Origin: Desulfobulbus alkaliphilus
Lineage (GTDB): Bacteria; Desulfobacterota; Desulfobulbia; Desulfobulbales; Desulfobulbaceae
Assembly: GCF_016918545.1 (NCBI RefSeq)
Contig: NZ_JAFFQC010000012.1
Location: forward strand, 1-64,000
Direction: 5' to 3'
Length of the DNA stretch: 64,000 bases
Part shown: positions 52,669 to 60,368 of the stretch, piece after piece
Layout of the letters: each line of letters begins with the position of its first letter
Numbering within the stretch: position 1 is the stretch's first letter
Position numbers and translations under genes: made by a program
Notes under the pieces: model-generated
The model's database searches: none
What the model was told of the DNA's origin: nothing
The model's input: the letters and a program-made list of their open reading frames with translations, nothing else

Positions 52669-52693
52669 AAAGCCGGCACAGAGAGGGCTTTTT
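52669..52693 (+). terminator. Short intrinsic terminator
   Basis: AAAGCC (52669-52674) pairs with GGCTTT, followed by a run of five T in total. It lies just after the helix-turn-helix gene. Confidence 0.5.
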
Positions 52694-52716
52694 CCAGTGG
52701 ATCGGTGATTCACGGC

Positions 52717-52745
52717 TTGACTTCACCAACAACGACAGGTACGAT
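52717..52745 (+). promoter_or_regulatory. Promoter of the cobalamin operon
   Basis: TTGACT (52717-52722), a 17-base spacer and TACGAT (52740-52745). The riboswitch begins about 14 bases downstream of the -10 element, as expected for its transcript. Confidence 0.6.
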
Positions 52746-52758
52746 GTTGCCCATCGTC

Positions 52759-52922
52759 GTTCAGGTGTCCGTATCAACGGATGAAAAGGGAATCCGGTTT
52801 AATTCCGGAACGGGCCCGCCGCTGTACCCGGGGACAAATTCCGCACAATGGCCACTGCTTCGAACGCGAAGCGGGAAGGCGCGGAAGGAGAATGATCCGG
52901 AAGTCAGAAGACCTGCCTGAAC
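52759..52922 (+). promoter_or_regulatory. Cobalamin riboswitch
   Basis: P1 is closed by GTTCAGG (52759-52765) and CCTGAAC (52916-52922). The conserved core is recognisable: CAGGTG, GGGAATCCGG, GGGCCCGCCGCTGT, GCCACTG, GGGAAGGC and AAGTCAGAAGACCTGCC. It precedes cbiK and the whole cobalamin synthesis and uptake operon. A terminator hairpin lies downstream, consistent with transcriptional control. It is expected to turn the operon off when adenosyl- or methylcobalamin is plentiful. Confidence 0.92.
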
Positions 52923-52986
52923 AGCTCCCTGTCCTTGCCGGCATGCAAGGCAGGAACACGGACTCCAGCGGTACAAAAAGGGACAT

Positions 52987-53023
52987 CCTGGACCAAGATG
53001 ACAACGGTCCGGGATTTTTTTTT
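52987..53023 (+). terminator. Riboswitch-controlled terminator
   Basis: CCTGGACC (52987-52994) pairs with GGTCCGGG (53006-53013), followed by A and nine T. It lies 65 bases after the riboswitch and 130 before cbiK. A competing hairpin around 52928-52952 could act in the switch. Confidence 0.75.
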
Positions 53024-53152
53024 GGCCGGCCTCCAGTGGATTTGAAAACGTTTACCGGAAGCAGGAAACGGGGGTTTTATCCGGTCCCGTTGCCAGCGGA
53101 TCAGGTGGCGTTGCGACTCCACCCCGCCGCGGCAAACCAAGGAGCACACACG

Positions 53153-54055
53153 ATGCAACAGACACAGGCAATTGTCCTGGCCATGTTCGGAACAACGGTG
53201 GAGGCTGCTCTGGGGGCGCTGCTCGCCATCAGAGACGCGGTTAGGCAAGCGTTTCCGCAAACGCCGGTGCGGCTCGCCTTCACCTCCAACCAGATCCGCC
53301 GCATCTGGAACCGTCGTGCCGCCGATCCTGCCTATCTGGCGGCCCATCCGGATATACCCGCTGAGATTCTCCAGGTCCAGGGTCCCCTGGCGGCCATTGC
53401 CAACCTGCAGGACCGGGGATACGATACCCTGATCGTGCAACCCACGCACATAGTTCCGGCCGAGGAATTCCACGATCTCAGATCCTATGTCAACGGCCTC
53501 AACTCCATCCGGACCTTGAAACCGCGCTGGCAGCCATTCAAAACCATTGCCCTTGGCCGACCGCTGCTCGGTGCCTACAGTCTCAAACACACCTATGCCG
53601 ACGACATTCTCATCGTGGCCCGCGCCCTGGCCGAGGATGCGGCGCTTGCCCGCCGCCACGATGCGGCCCTGGTATATATGGGTCACGGCAACCATTATTT
53701 CCCCTCCGGCGGCCTGTACCTGGAATTTGCCGCCCGAATGCGGCAGCTCTATCCCGATGTCCGCACCCTGATCGGCACGGTGGAAGGCTTTCCCTCTCTG
53801 GAAGAAATACGCGAAGATCTTCACCTGCATGGCCTGCGGCGAGTCCTGCTCAAACCTTTTCTTGTCGTCGCCGGTGACCATGCCCGCAACGACCTCGCCG
53901 GACCGGAAGAGGATTCCTGGCAATCGATCCTCATCAGGGATGGGGTCGAAGTGATTCCGGTCCTCACCGGTCTGGGCGAACAACCGGCGATCGCCGGTAT
54001 TTTTGTCAACCATATCGCCGAGGCGGCGGCCGATGCCGGTCTGAAATTATCCTGA
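53153..54055 (+). CDS. cbiK: Sirohydrochlorin cobaltochelatase CbiK
   Basis: 300 residues. Class II chelatase with the two metal-binding histidines H178 (YMGHGNH) and H243 (GDHARND). It inserts cobalt into sirohydrochlorin or precorrin-2, the first committed step of the early-cobalt pathway. There is no signal peptide, so it is cytoplasmic. The start at 53153 has AAGGAG eight bases upstream; reading upstream in frame would run into the riboswitch terminator. It overlaps the next gene by one base (TGATG). Confidence 0.93.
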   Translation: MQQTQAIVLAMFGTTVEAALGALLAIRDAVRQAFPQTPVRLAFTSNQIRRIWNRRAADPAYLAAHPDIPAEILQVQGPLAAIANLQDRGYDTLIVQPTHIVPAEEFHDLRSYVNGLNSIRTLKPRWQPFKTIALGRPLLGAYSLKHTYADDILIVARALAEDAALARRHDAALVYMGHGNHYFPSGGLYLEFAARMRQLYPDVRTLIGTVEGFPSLEEIREDLHLHGLRRVLLKPFLVVAGDHARNDLAGPEEDSWQSILIRDGVEVIPVLTGLGEQPAIAGIFVNHIAEAAADAGLKLS

Positions 54056-55095
54056 TGCCAACCGCACGCGGGAAAGCAGTCATCCCCCTGCTGGCAGCAG
54101 CCCTGACAGCGGGGATCGCTCTGTCAGCCACCATGGGCTTTCTCCACATCCCGATCACCGATGTCGTTGCCATCATCCTGGCAAGCCTGACCCCGAAGCC
54201 CTTGCCCGAGGGCATCGATCCCATTGCCGTCACCGTGGTCACCGACGTCCGTATGCCCCGTATCCTGGCGGCGGCTCTGGTCGGCGGCATGCTCGGGGTC
54301 AGCGGTGCCGTGTTCCAGGCCATTCTGCTCAACCCCCTGGCCGACTCCTATACCCTGGGCATCTCCACCGGGGCCGCCTTTGGCGCTTCCCTGGTCATTG
54401 TCCTGCAGATCTTCGGCCTGACCCTGCCGCCGGCCGTCTCCGTACCGATCTTCGCCTTTGCCGGCGGGGTCGGTACCCTGGCCGTGGTGCTCTACCTGGC
54501 CGCCGGGGACCGCAGTCTCTCCTCCACCAGTCTCATTCTGGCCGGGGTCATTGTCGCCGCTATCCTTTCAGCAGCCATTGGATTTCTCAAATTTCTCGCC
54601 GACGAGCAGGTGGGCATCATCATCTTCTGGCTCATGGGCAGTCTCTCGGGTTCGTCCTGGCAGAACATCTTCCTCTTGACCCCCACCGCCCTGTTCGGCA
54701 TTCTGGTGGCTTTTTGTTACGCCCGCGACCTCAATATCATGGCGACCGGTGATCGGGCCGCCACAACCCTGGGGGTGCAAACCGTCCGCCTGCGAACCAT
54801 ACTCCTGGTGACCTGTACCCTGATGACCGCCCTGGCGGTTTCCGTGTCCGGCATTATCGGCTTTGTCGGCCTCATTGTGCCCCACATGCTGCGCCATCTG
54901 GTCGGCCCGGACAACCGCCTGCTGGTGCCGCTGTCTTTTTTCACCGGCGGCCTGCTGCTGCTCTTCGCCGATACCCTGACCCGGGCCGTCCTGCCGGTGG
55001 AAGTACCCATCGGCGTGCTCACCGCGCTGTTGGGCGGACCTTTTTTCTGCATCATCTTCAAAAAGAGGCAGCAGCATGGCAAAAGCGATTTCTGA
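54055..55095 (+). CDS. btuC: FecCD-type ABC transporter permease (corrinoid)
   Basis: 346 residues, about ten membrane segments. The BtuC/FecCD family shows RMPRILAAALVGGMLGVSGA and the conserved GxVxFVGLIVPHMLRHLVGPD-like region (FVGLIVPHMLRHLVGPD). By riboswitch and operon context it probably imports corrinoids; family homology alone would also allow siderophores. It overlaps cbiK by one base and the ATPase gene by 20. Confidence 0.88.
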   Translation: MPTARGKAVIPLLAAALTAGIALSATMGFLHIPITDVVAIILASLTPKPLPEGIDPIAVTVVTDVRMPRILAAALVGGMLGVSGAVFQAILLNPLADSYTLGISTGAAFGASLVIVLQIFGLTLPPAVSVPIFAFAGGVGTLAVVLYLAAGDRSLSSTSLILAGVIVAAILSAAIGFLKFLADEQVGIIIFWLMGSLSGSSWQNIFLLTPTALFGILVAFCYARDLNIMATGDRAATTLGVQTVRLRTILLVTCTLMTALAVSVSGIIGFVGLIVPHMLRHLVGPDNRLLVPLSFFTGGLLLLFADTLTRAVLPVEVPIGVLTALLGGPFFCIIFKKRQQHGKSDF

Positions 55096-55894
55096 TCGTC
55101 GGCAAGACCGCCTCTGGGCGTTGCAGGACGTCCACTTCAGCTACGGCGGGGTGCCGGTCCTGCGCGACATCAACCTCGAACTCCGCCCCGGTTGCTGCTA
55201 CGGTATCCTCGGGCCCAACGGCAGCGGCAAAACCACCTTGCTCGACCTGCTCAATGGCCTGCTCACCCCGCAAAACGGCACCGTCGAATTCCTGGGCCAT
55301 GCCATGCGCTCCTGGCCCAGGAAACAGTTGGCCCGCCACATGGCTCTGGTTCCCCAGGACTTCATGGTCCGCTTCGGCTTCACCGTCCGTGAAGTGGTGG
55401 AAATGGGTCTGCATCCCCATCTGCATCGCTTCGCCAGTCCAAGCCCCGAGGACCTGGCCCTGATCGATGAAATCCTGACCGTCACCGGCATAGCCCATCT
55501 CGAAAAACGCTCGGTCACCCGCCTTTCCGGCGGTGAAAAACAGCGAGTGGCAGTAGCACGCGCCCTGGCCCAGAAACCCTCGGTCCTGCTCCTGGACGAG
55601 GCCACTTCCAACCTCGACATCCACCACAGCCTGGAAATCCTCCACCTCACCCGCAGCCGTTTCGAACAAGGACATCTCCAGGTTGTGGCGGTCATGCATG
55701 ACCTCAACCTGGCTGCCTTCTTCTGCGACGAGCTGATCTTTCTCAAAGAGGGCCGGGTGGTCCGTCAGGGAAAAACAGAACAGGTCCTGACCGCGGAAAC
55801 CATTGCCACCGTCTACGGTGTCGAGGCCGAGGTGACCACCAGTACCTTCACCAAGTGCCGGCAGGTCAGTTTCAGGCTGCCGGTCGCATCATAA
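55076..55894 (+). CDS. btuD: ABC transporter ATP-binding protein (BtuD/FepC type)
   Basis: 272 residues. Walker A GPNGSGKT (46-53), Q-loop VPQDF, signature LSGGEKQR, Walker B VLLLDEATSNLD and the switch histidine (VAVMHDLN). It overlaps the permease gene by 20 bases. It energises the transporter encoded with the neighbouring permease and binding protein. Confidence 0.92.
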   Translation: MAKAISDRRQDRLWALQDVHFSYGGVPVLRDINLELRPGCCYGILGPNGSGKTTLLDLLNGLLTPQNGTVEFLGHAMRSWPRKQLARHMALVPQDFMVRFGFTVREVVEMGLHPHLHRFASPSPEDLALIDEILTVTGIAHLEKRSVTRLSGGEKQRVAVARALAQKPSVLLLDEATSNLDIHHSLEILHLTRSRFEQGHLQVVAVMHDLNLAAFFCDELIFLKEGRVVRQGKTEQVLTAETIATVYGVEAEVTTSTFTKCRQVSFRLPVAS

Positions 55895-55910
55895 CCATCG
55901 CTCTGAACCA

Positions 55911-56849
55911 ATGAACAGCAAAAAAACTGCCTCCATTCCCTTTCTTTTCATTCCCCTTGTTCTTTTCCTTTCCGCCGCACCGCTCTGCGCCGCGATCAGT
56001 ATCACGGACAGCGAGATGCGCACCCTGGTTTTTTCCCAACCCTTTCAACGGATCATCTCCCTGTATCCAGCCCACACCACCAACCTCCTCGACCTTGGCC
56101 TCAGGGAGGAAATCATCGCCATCGGCGCCAGCGACAATCAGTTGCCGGACCGGCCCCGGGTGCAGTTCCAGGATGATCCCGAGCGACTTCTGGCCCTTCA
56201 GCCCGATCTGGTCCTGATCCGGCCGATGATCAGCCGGGGCTACCCGCATCTGGTCCGGATCCTGGAGAGAAACAATGTCCGGGTGGTTTCCCTCCAGCCC
56301 ACGACAGCCCCTGAACTGTTCAGCTACTGGGAAACCCTGGGTAAACTCACCGGCCGGGAGGAAGAGGCCAGGACCATGATCAAGACCTTTGGCCAACGCC
56401 TGGCCGAACTCACCGCCGATGTCCAGCGACGCCCCAGGGAGGAGCGGAAACGGGTCTACTTCGAGTCCATCCACCGGCAGATGAAAACCTTTGCCCCCAC
56501 GTCCATGGCCATGTTCGTGCTCGAGGCCGCCGGTGGGGTCAATATCGCCACCGACGCCATGCAGATGCGCGAAACCAACATCGCCGCCTACGGCAGGGAA
56601 CGCTTGCTGGCCAAGGCCGATGAGATCGATCTCTATCTGGCCCAGTACGGCCGCATGAACCCGGTCAGTGTCGACGAGATCATGCGGGCACCCGGGTTTC
56701 AGATTATCAAGGCCGTACGCCAGCGTCAGGTCTTCCTGGTCCCCGAGGAACTGGTGTCCCGGCCGACCATGGGCCTGCTCGATGGCATCGCCTTTGTCAA
56801 GTCGCTGCTCTACCCGGACTACAGTCAGAACGGGCTCACCGGTCTATGA
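55911..56849 (+). CDS. btuF: Periplasmic corrinoid-type substrate-binding protein
   Basis: 312 residues. Signal peptide at 1-26 (FLFIPLVLFLSAAPLCAA) followed by the two-lobed BtuF/FhuD-like fold (RIISLYPAHTTNLLDLGL, LALQPDLVLI, VSRPTMGLLDGIAFV). The cysteine at the signal cleavage region could allow lipid anchoring, but a standard lipobox is not clear. The substrate is inferred as a corrinoid from the operon. It overlaps cbiA by ATGA. Confidence 0.88.
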   Translation: MNSKKTASIPFLFIPLVLFLSAAPLCAAISITDSEMRTLVFSQPFQRIISLYPAHTTNLLDLGLREEIIAIGASDNQLPDRPRVQFQDDPERLLALQPDLVLIRPMISRGYPHLVRILERNNVRVVSLQPTTAPELFSYWETLGKLTGREEEARTMIKTFGQRLAELTADVQRRPREERKRVYFESIHRQMKTFAPTSMAMFVLEAAGGVNIATDAMQMRETNIAAYGRERLLAKADEIDLYLAQYGRMNPVSVDEIMRAPGFQIIKAVRQRQVFLVPEELVSRPTMGLLDGIAFVKSLLYPDYSQNGLTGL

Positions 56850-58219
56850 ACCGGCCTGCCCTGCTCATCGCCGGCACCCATTCCGGCTGCGGCAAGACCA
56901 CCCTGACCCTGGGGATCATGGCAGCCCTTGCCCGGCGCGGACTTGTGGTACAACCCTTCAAATGCGGCCCGGATTTCATCGACCCCACCCTGCATCGGAT
57001 GGTGACCGGGCGTATATCCCGTAATCTCGATGTGCGGATGTGCGGCGCGGATTTTGTCCGCCACACCTTCACCGCCAACAGGCCGCCGGAAAGTTGCGCG
57101 GTGGTCGAAGGGGTCATGGGGCTTTTTGACGGCGGAGAAGGCTCGGCCGCCTTTCTTGCCCGCACCCTCGGCCTGCCGGTCTTCCTGGTCATCGATGTCC
57201 GTTCCGCGGCGGAGAGCATCGCCGCGGTGGTCAAGGGCTTTGCCGGCCTGGATCCCCACCTCGATCTGGCCGGGGTTATCTGCAACCGGGTCGGTTCGGA
57301 AAAACATCAAAACCTGGTGGCCGGGGCTATCCGGGAACACTGTCCGACGCCGATCATCGGTTTTTTCCCCCGCCGGGACGAGGTACACATTCCCTCCCGC
57401 CATCTCGGCCTGCACATGGGTGAAGAACACCCGCTCAAGGGCGACGGCCTGGAACATCTGGCCCAGTTGACCGAACAGCATCTCGACCTGGATCTGCTGC
57501 TGCGGATCGCCGCTGAGCATTGCGCCGGCATTGCGCCAACCCCGGCAATGGAACCGTCGGCTCCCATGTCCACCGGTCCCCGCGTGCGGCTGGGCGTGGC
57601 TCGGGATGCGGCCTTCTGTTTCTATTACCAGGACAACCTCGATCTGCTGTGTCAGGCCGGTGCTGAGCTGGTTTTTTTCAGCCCCATTGAGGATACGGTC
57701 CTGCCGCCGGGCATCGAGGGGCTCTACCTGGGGGGTGGATATCCGGAGCTGCATGCCCGGCAGCTCAGCGCCAACCTGGGAATGCGGGAGCAGATCCACT
57801 GCTTTGCCCGGGCAGGGCGGCCCGTGTACGGTGAGTGCGGCGGTTTCATGTATCTCTGTCGCGCCCTTGTGGACCTGGAAGGGAATGACTACCCCATGGT
57901 GGGCCTGTACCCATGGCGTACCCGCATGCAAACCCGCCTGCGCAGTCTCGGTTACCGCCGGCCGACCGTGACCCGTGACTGCCTGCTGGGCGAGCAGGGC
58001 ACGGTGCTCCATGGGCATGAATTTCACTATTCCACCCTGGACCAGGAGCAACCTTCCACGGAATCCGTTTTTCGCCTCGACGACAACCGATCTGAGGGGT
58101 ATATCATCCACCACCAGACTCTGGCAGGGTACATCCACCTCCACTGGGGCCGCACTCCCGAAGCAGCGTCCCGTTTCGTCCAGGCCTGCCGTCAATCGAA
58201 CGGAGACCTGGATCCGTGA
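56846..58219 (+). CDS. cbiA: Cobyrinate a,c-diamide synthase CbiA
   Basis: 457 residues. The N-terminal synthetase domain has a P-loop (GTHSGCGKTT) and FKCGPDFIDP. The C-terminal class I glutaminase half has GLYLGGGYPELHA and the nucleophile cysteine in VYGECGGFMYL. It amidates the a and c side chains of cobyrinate or Co-sirohydrochlorin-derived acids. The stop codon and last residues (LDP) are encoded by the end of a dispersed repeat. Without the insertion the native C-terminus may have differed. Confidence 0.93.
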   Translation: MNRPALLIAGTHSGCGKTTLTLGIMAALARRGLVVQPFKCGPDFIDPTLHRMVTGRISRNLDVRMCGADFVRHTFTANRPPESCAVVEGVMGLFDGGEGSAAFLARTLGLPVFLVIDVRSAAESIAAVVKGFAGLDPHLDLAGVICNRVGSEKHQNLVAGAIREHCPTPIIGFFPRRDEVHIPSRHLGLHMGEEHPLKGDGLEHLAQLTEQHLDLDLLLRIAAEHCAGIAPTPAMEPSAPMSTGPRVRLGVARDAAFCFYYQDNLDLLCQAGAELVFFSPIEDTVLPPGIEGLYLGGGYPELHARQLSANLGMREQIHCFARAGRPVYGECGGFMYLCRALVDLEGNDYPMVGLYPWRTRMQTRLRSLGYRRPTVTRDCLLGEQGTVLHGHEFHYSTLDQEQPSTESVFRLDDNRSEGYIIHHQTLAGYIHLHWGRTPEAASRFVQACRQSNGDLDP

Positions 58220-58425
58220 GCGTTCGTCCGTGCGTCAGCTTCGCTGCTCGTGACCGTTCGATTAAAGTGGACTTTATCGGGCGGTTACGGGCAATGAAGA
58301 TGGCGTGCGGACGGATGCCCCGAAGGGCGGCTGGTGAAGGCGAATTGTCAATAATGTCATCAAACCTACCCCCTGAGTAAAGCATAATATGTCCCAAACA
58401 AGAGTCCAGCCGTCACGGATTCAGG
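58207..58425 (+). repeat. Dispersed repeat between cbiA and cbiC
   Basis: 219 bases, same orientation as 42943-43161. It starts CCTGGATCCGTGAG in the end of cbiA and ends GTCACGGATTCAGG just before the cbiC start. The foldback is well preserved. Its right end supplies the AGGAGA that precedes cbiC. Confidence 0.9.
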
Positions 58426-58433
58426 AGAACACC

Positions 58434-59054
58434 ATGGTCACCATCCAACAGATCGCCCCCGGCGAGATCGAAGCGGAGAGTTTCCGCATCATCGAGCGTG
58501 AACTCGGCCCCACAGCTTTCGCGCCCGAGGAGTTCGCCGTGGTGCGCCGGATCATCCATGCCACCGGCGACTTCAGTTTTGCCCAAACCCTGCGTTTTCA
58601 TCCCCGGGCGATCCAGGCAGGCCTGACCGCCATTCGCTCGGGAAAAAATATCCTCGTGGACGTCAACATGGCGGCCAGCGGTATTTCCCTTGCCCTGCTC
58701 ACCCCCTTTGGCGGCCGGGTGATCTGCCGGATCAAGGAACCGGAAACCGCGGAACTGGCCGCCAAGAACGGCGTAACCCGTTCCGATGCCGCCATTGTCC
58801 GGGCCGCAAGCGACAACATCGGCATTGTCGCCATCGGCAATGCCCCCACCGCCCTGCTCAAAACCATGGAACTGATCGATCAGGGTCTCTTTGCCCCGGC
58901 TCTTGTCATCGGCGCACCGGTGGGTTTTGTCAACGCGGTGGAATCCAAACAGCTGCTGACAAAACAACCTTACCCCCATATCACCACCCTGGGCCGCAAA
59001 GGCGGCACCCCGGTGGCCGTGGCCGCGGTGAACGCCCTGCTTCGCCTTGCCTGA
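58434..59054 (+). CDS. cbiC: Cobalt-precorrin-8 methylmutase CbiC
   Basis: 206 residues. CobH/CbiC fold: EAESFRIIERELG, a conserved histidine in RRIIHATGDFSFA, NMAASGISLALL and IGAPVGFVNAVESKQLL. It moves the methyl group of cobalt-precorrin-8 to give cobyrinate. ATG 58434 is used; the upstream frame would translate the repeat. It is bracketed by two direct copies of the repeat. Confidence 0.93.
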   Translation: MVTIQQIAPGEIEAESFRIIERELGPTAFAPEEFAVVRRIIHATGDFSFAQTLRFHPRAIQAGLTAIRSGKNILVDVNMAASGISLALLTPFGGRVICRIKEPETAELAAKNGVTRSDAAIVRAASDNIGIVAIGNAPTALLKTMELIDQGLFAPALVIGAPVGFVNAVESKQLLTKQPYPHITTLGRKGGTPVAVAAVNALLRLA

Positions 59055-59056
59055 AA

Positions 59057-59274
59057 CCTGAGTCCGTGAGCGTTCGTCCGTGCGTCAGCTTCGTTGTTCG
59101 TGACCGTTCGATTAAAGTACACTTTATCGGACGGTTACGGGCAATGAAGATGGCGTGCGGACGGATGCCCCGAAGGGCGGCGGGTGAAAGTTACTGCCAA
59201 GATTTCAGCTGAAATTATAAAATGATTACAGAAAGATATGTCCGAAACAAGCGTCCAGACGTCACGGATTCAGG
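59057..59274 (+). repeat. Dispersed repeat between cbiC and cbiD
   Basis: 218 bases, direct orientation relative to the copy at 58207-58425. Starts CCTGAGTCCGTGAG two bases after the cbiC stop and ends GTCACGGATTCAGG. Its end supplies AGGTG before cbiD. Confidence 0.9.
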
Positions 59275-59282
59275 TGAAAGAA

Positions 59283-60368
59283 ATGGCCCCTCGATCCGGT
59301 ACCAAGAAAACCCTGCGCAGCGGCTATACCACCGGGGCCTGTGCCGCTGCCGCCGCCAAGGGAGCGGTGCTCTGCCTGCTGGGCCGGGAACATCCCATCC
59401 AGGTGAGCATTCCCTTTCCCGATGGGTCACGCCACGTTTTTGATCTGTGCCGTTTCGGCGGAAAAACGGCCCTGGCCACGGTGGTCAAGGATGCCGGAGA
59501 CGATCCGGACGTCACCAACGGCGCCGAGATCGGCGCCGAGGCCCGCTGGCTGGAGCCGAGCGAAAAGGAACCCATTGTCCTGGTCAATGGACCAGGGGTG
59601 GGTGTAGTCACCAAGCCCGGCCTGCCGGTGGCAGTGGGAGAACCGGCAATCAATCCGGTGCCGTGCCAAATGATCCGCACAGCGGTGCGGGAGGCGCTGC
59701 ATGGTGAAGCCTGTTGCCGGCCAGTTGAGGTGAAAATTTTCGTCCGGGACGGTGAAGCCCTGGCGGCAAAAACGCTCAATCAGCGCCTGGGGGTGGTGGG
59801 CGGCCTTTCCATTCTCGGCACCACCGGTATTGTCCGTCCGGTCTCCGCCAAGGCCTGGACCGAAACCATTGAGGCCTCGATGCGGGTGGCCCGGGCGGCC
59901 GATCTCGATGCGGTTCTGCTGGCCACCGGGCGGACCTCCGAGGCAGCGGTGCAGGCACGGTTGCACTTACCAGAGGAGGCTTTGGTGATGATGGGTGATT
60001 ACCTCCGCTACAGCCTGGAAGCGGCCAGACGTCATGGATTCAGCCGGATTCATCTGGCCGGCATGTGGGCCAAGCTGGTCAAGGCTGCCCTGGCCGTTCC
60101 CCAGACCCATGTCCGCAACGGTGTCCTTGAAACCCGCCAGGCAGCGGATCTGCTCGCCCGCCTCGGACTGGAGGAAACAATGGCCGTAGAGATGCGCCGG
60201 GCCAATACGGCCCGGGAGATCCATGATCGGCTACAGGCCATGGGACGTCATGATCTGGTGGCCGCGGTCTGCAATACGGCCCGGTTGCAGGCCGAATGCT
60301 GGTCCAACCTGCCCGTCCGGGTTTACCTGGTCACCGCCGAGGAAGGGGTGGTTCATGTCACGGATTGA
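59283..60368 (+). CDS. cbiD: Cobalt-precorrin-5B (C1)-methyltransferase CbiD
   Basis: 361 residues. The N-terminal signature LRSGYTTGACAAAAAKGA is diagnostic for CbiD; GPGVGVVTKPGLP and LGTTGIVRPVSAKAW follow. It methylates C1 during anaerobic ring contraction. ATG 59283 is used, because earlier in-frame codons lie in the repeat (they would read SxTxVQxSRIQ). The 3' end overlaps cbiET by 14 bases. Confidence 0.95.
   Translation: MAPRSGTKKTLRSGYTTGACAAAAAKGAVLCLLGREHPIQVSIPFPDGSRHVFDLCRFGGKTALATVVKDAGDDPDVTNGAEIGAEARWLEPSEKEPIVLVNGPGVGVVTKPGLPVAVGEPAINPVPCQMIRTAVREALHGEACCRPVEVKIFVRDGEALAAKTLNQRLGVVGGLSILGTTGIVRPVSAKAWTETIEASMRVARAADLDAVLLATGRTSEAAVQARLHLPEEALVMMGDYLRYSLEAARRHGFSRIHLAGMWAKLVKAALAVPQTHVRNGVLETRQAADLLARLGLEETMAVEMRRANTAREIHDRLQAMGRHDLVAAVCNTARLQAECWSNLPVRVYLVTAEEGVVHVTD

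Noticed and set aside
52781-53152. N-terminal extension of cbiK reaching into the riboswitch
   Set aside because: It would translate riboswitch and terminator sequence; the ATG at 53153 has a good ribosome binding site and matches the family N-terminus.
54055-56849. Transporter considered as a siderophore uptake system
   Set aside because: The family also includes siderophore transporters, but the genes are inside a cobalamin-riboswitch operon between cbiK and cbiA, so a corrinoid role is favoured.
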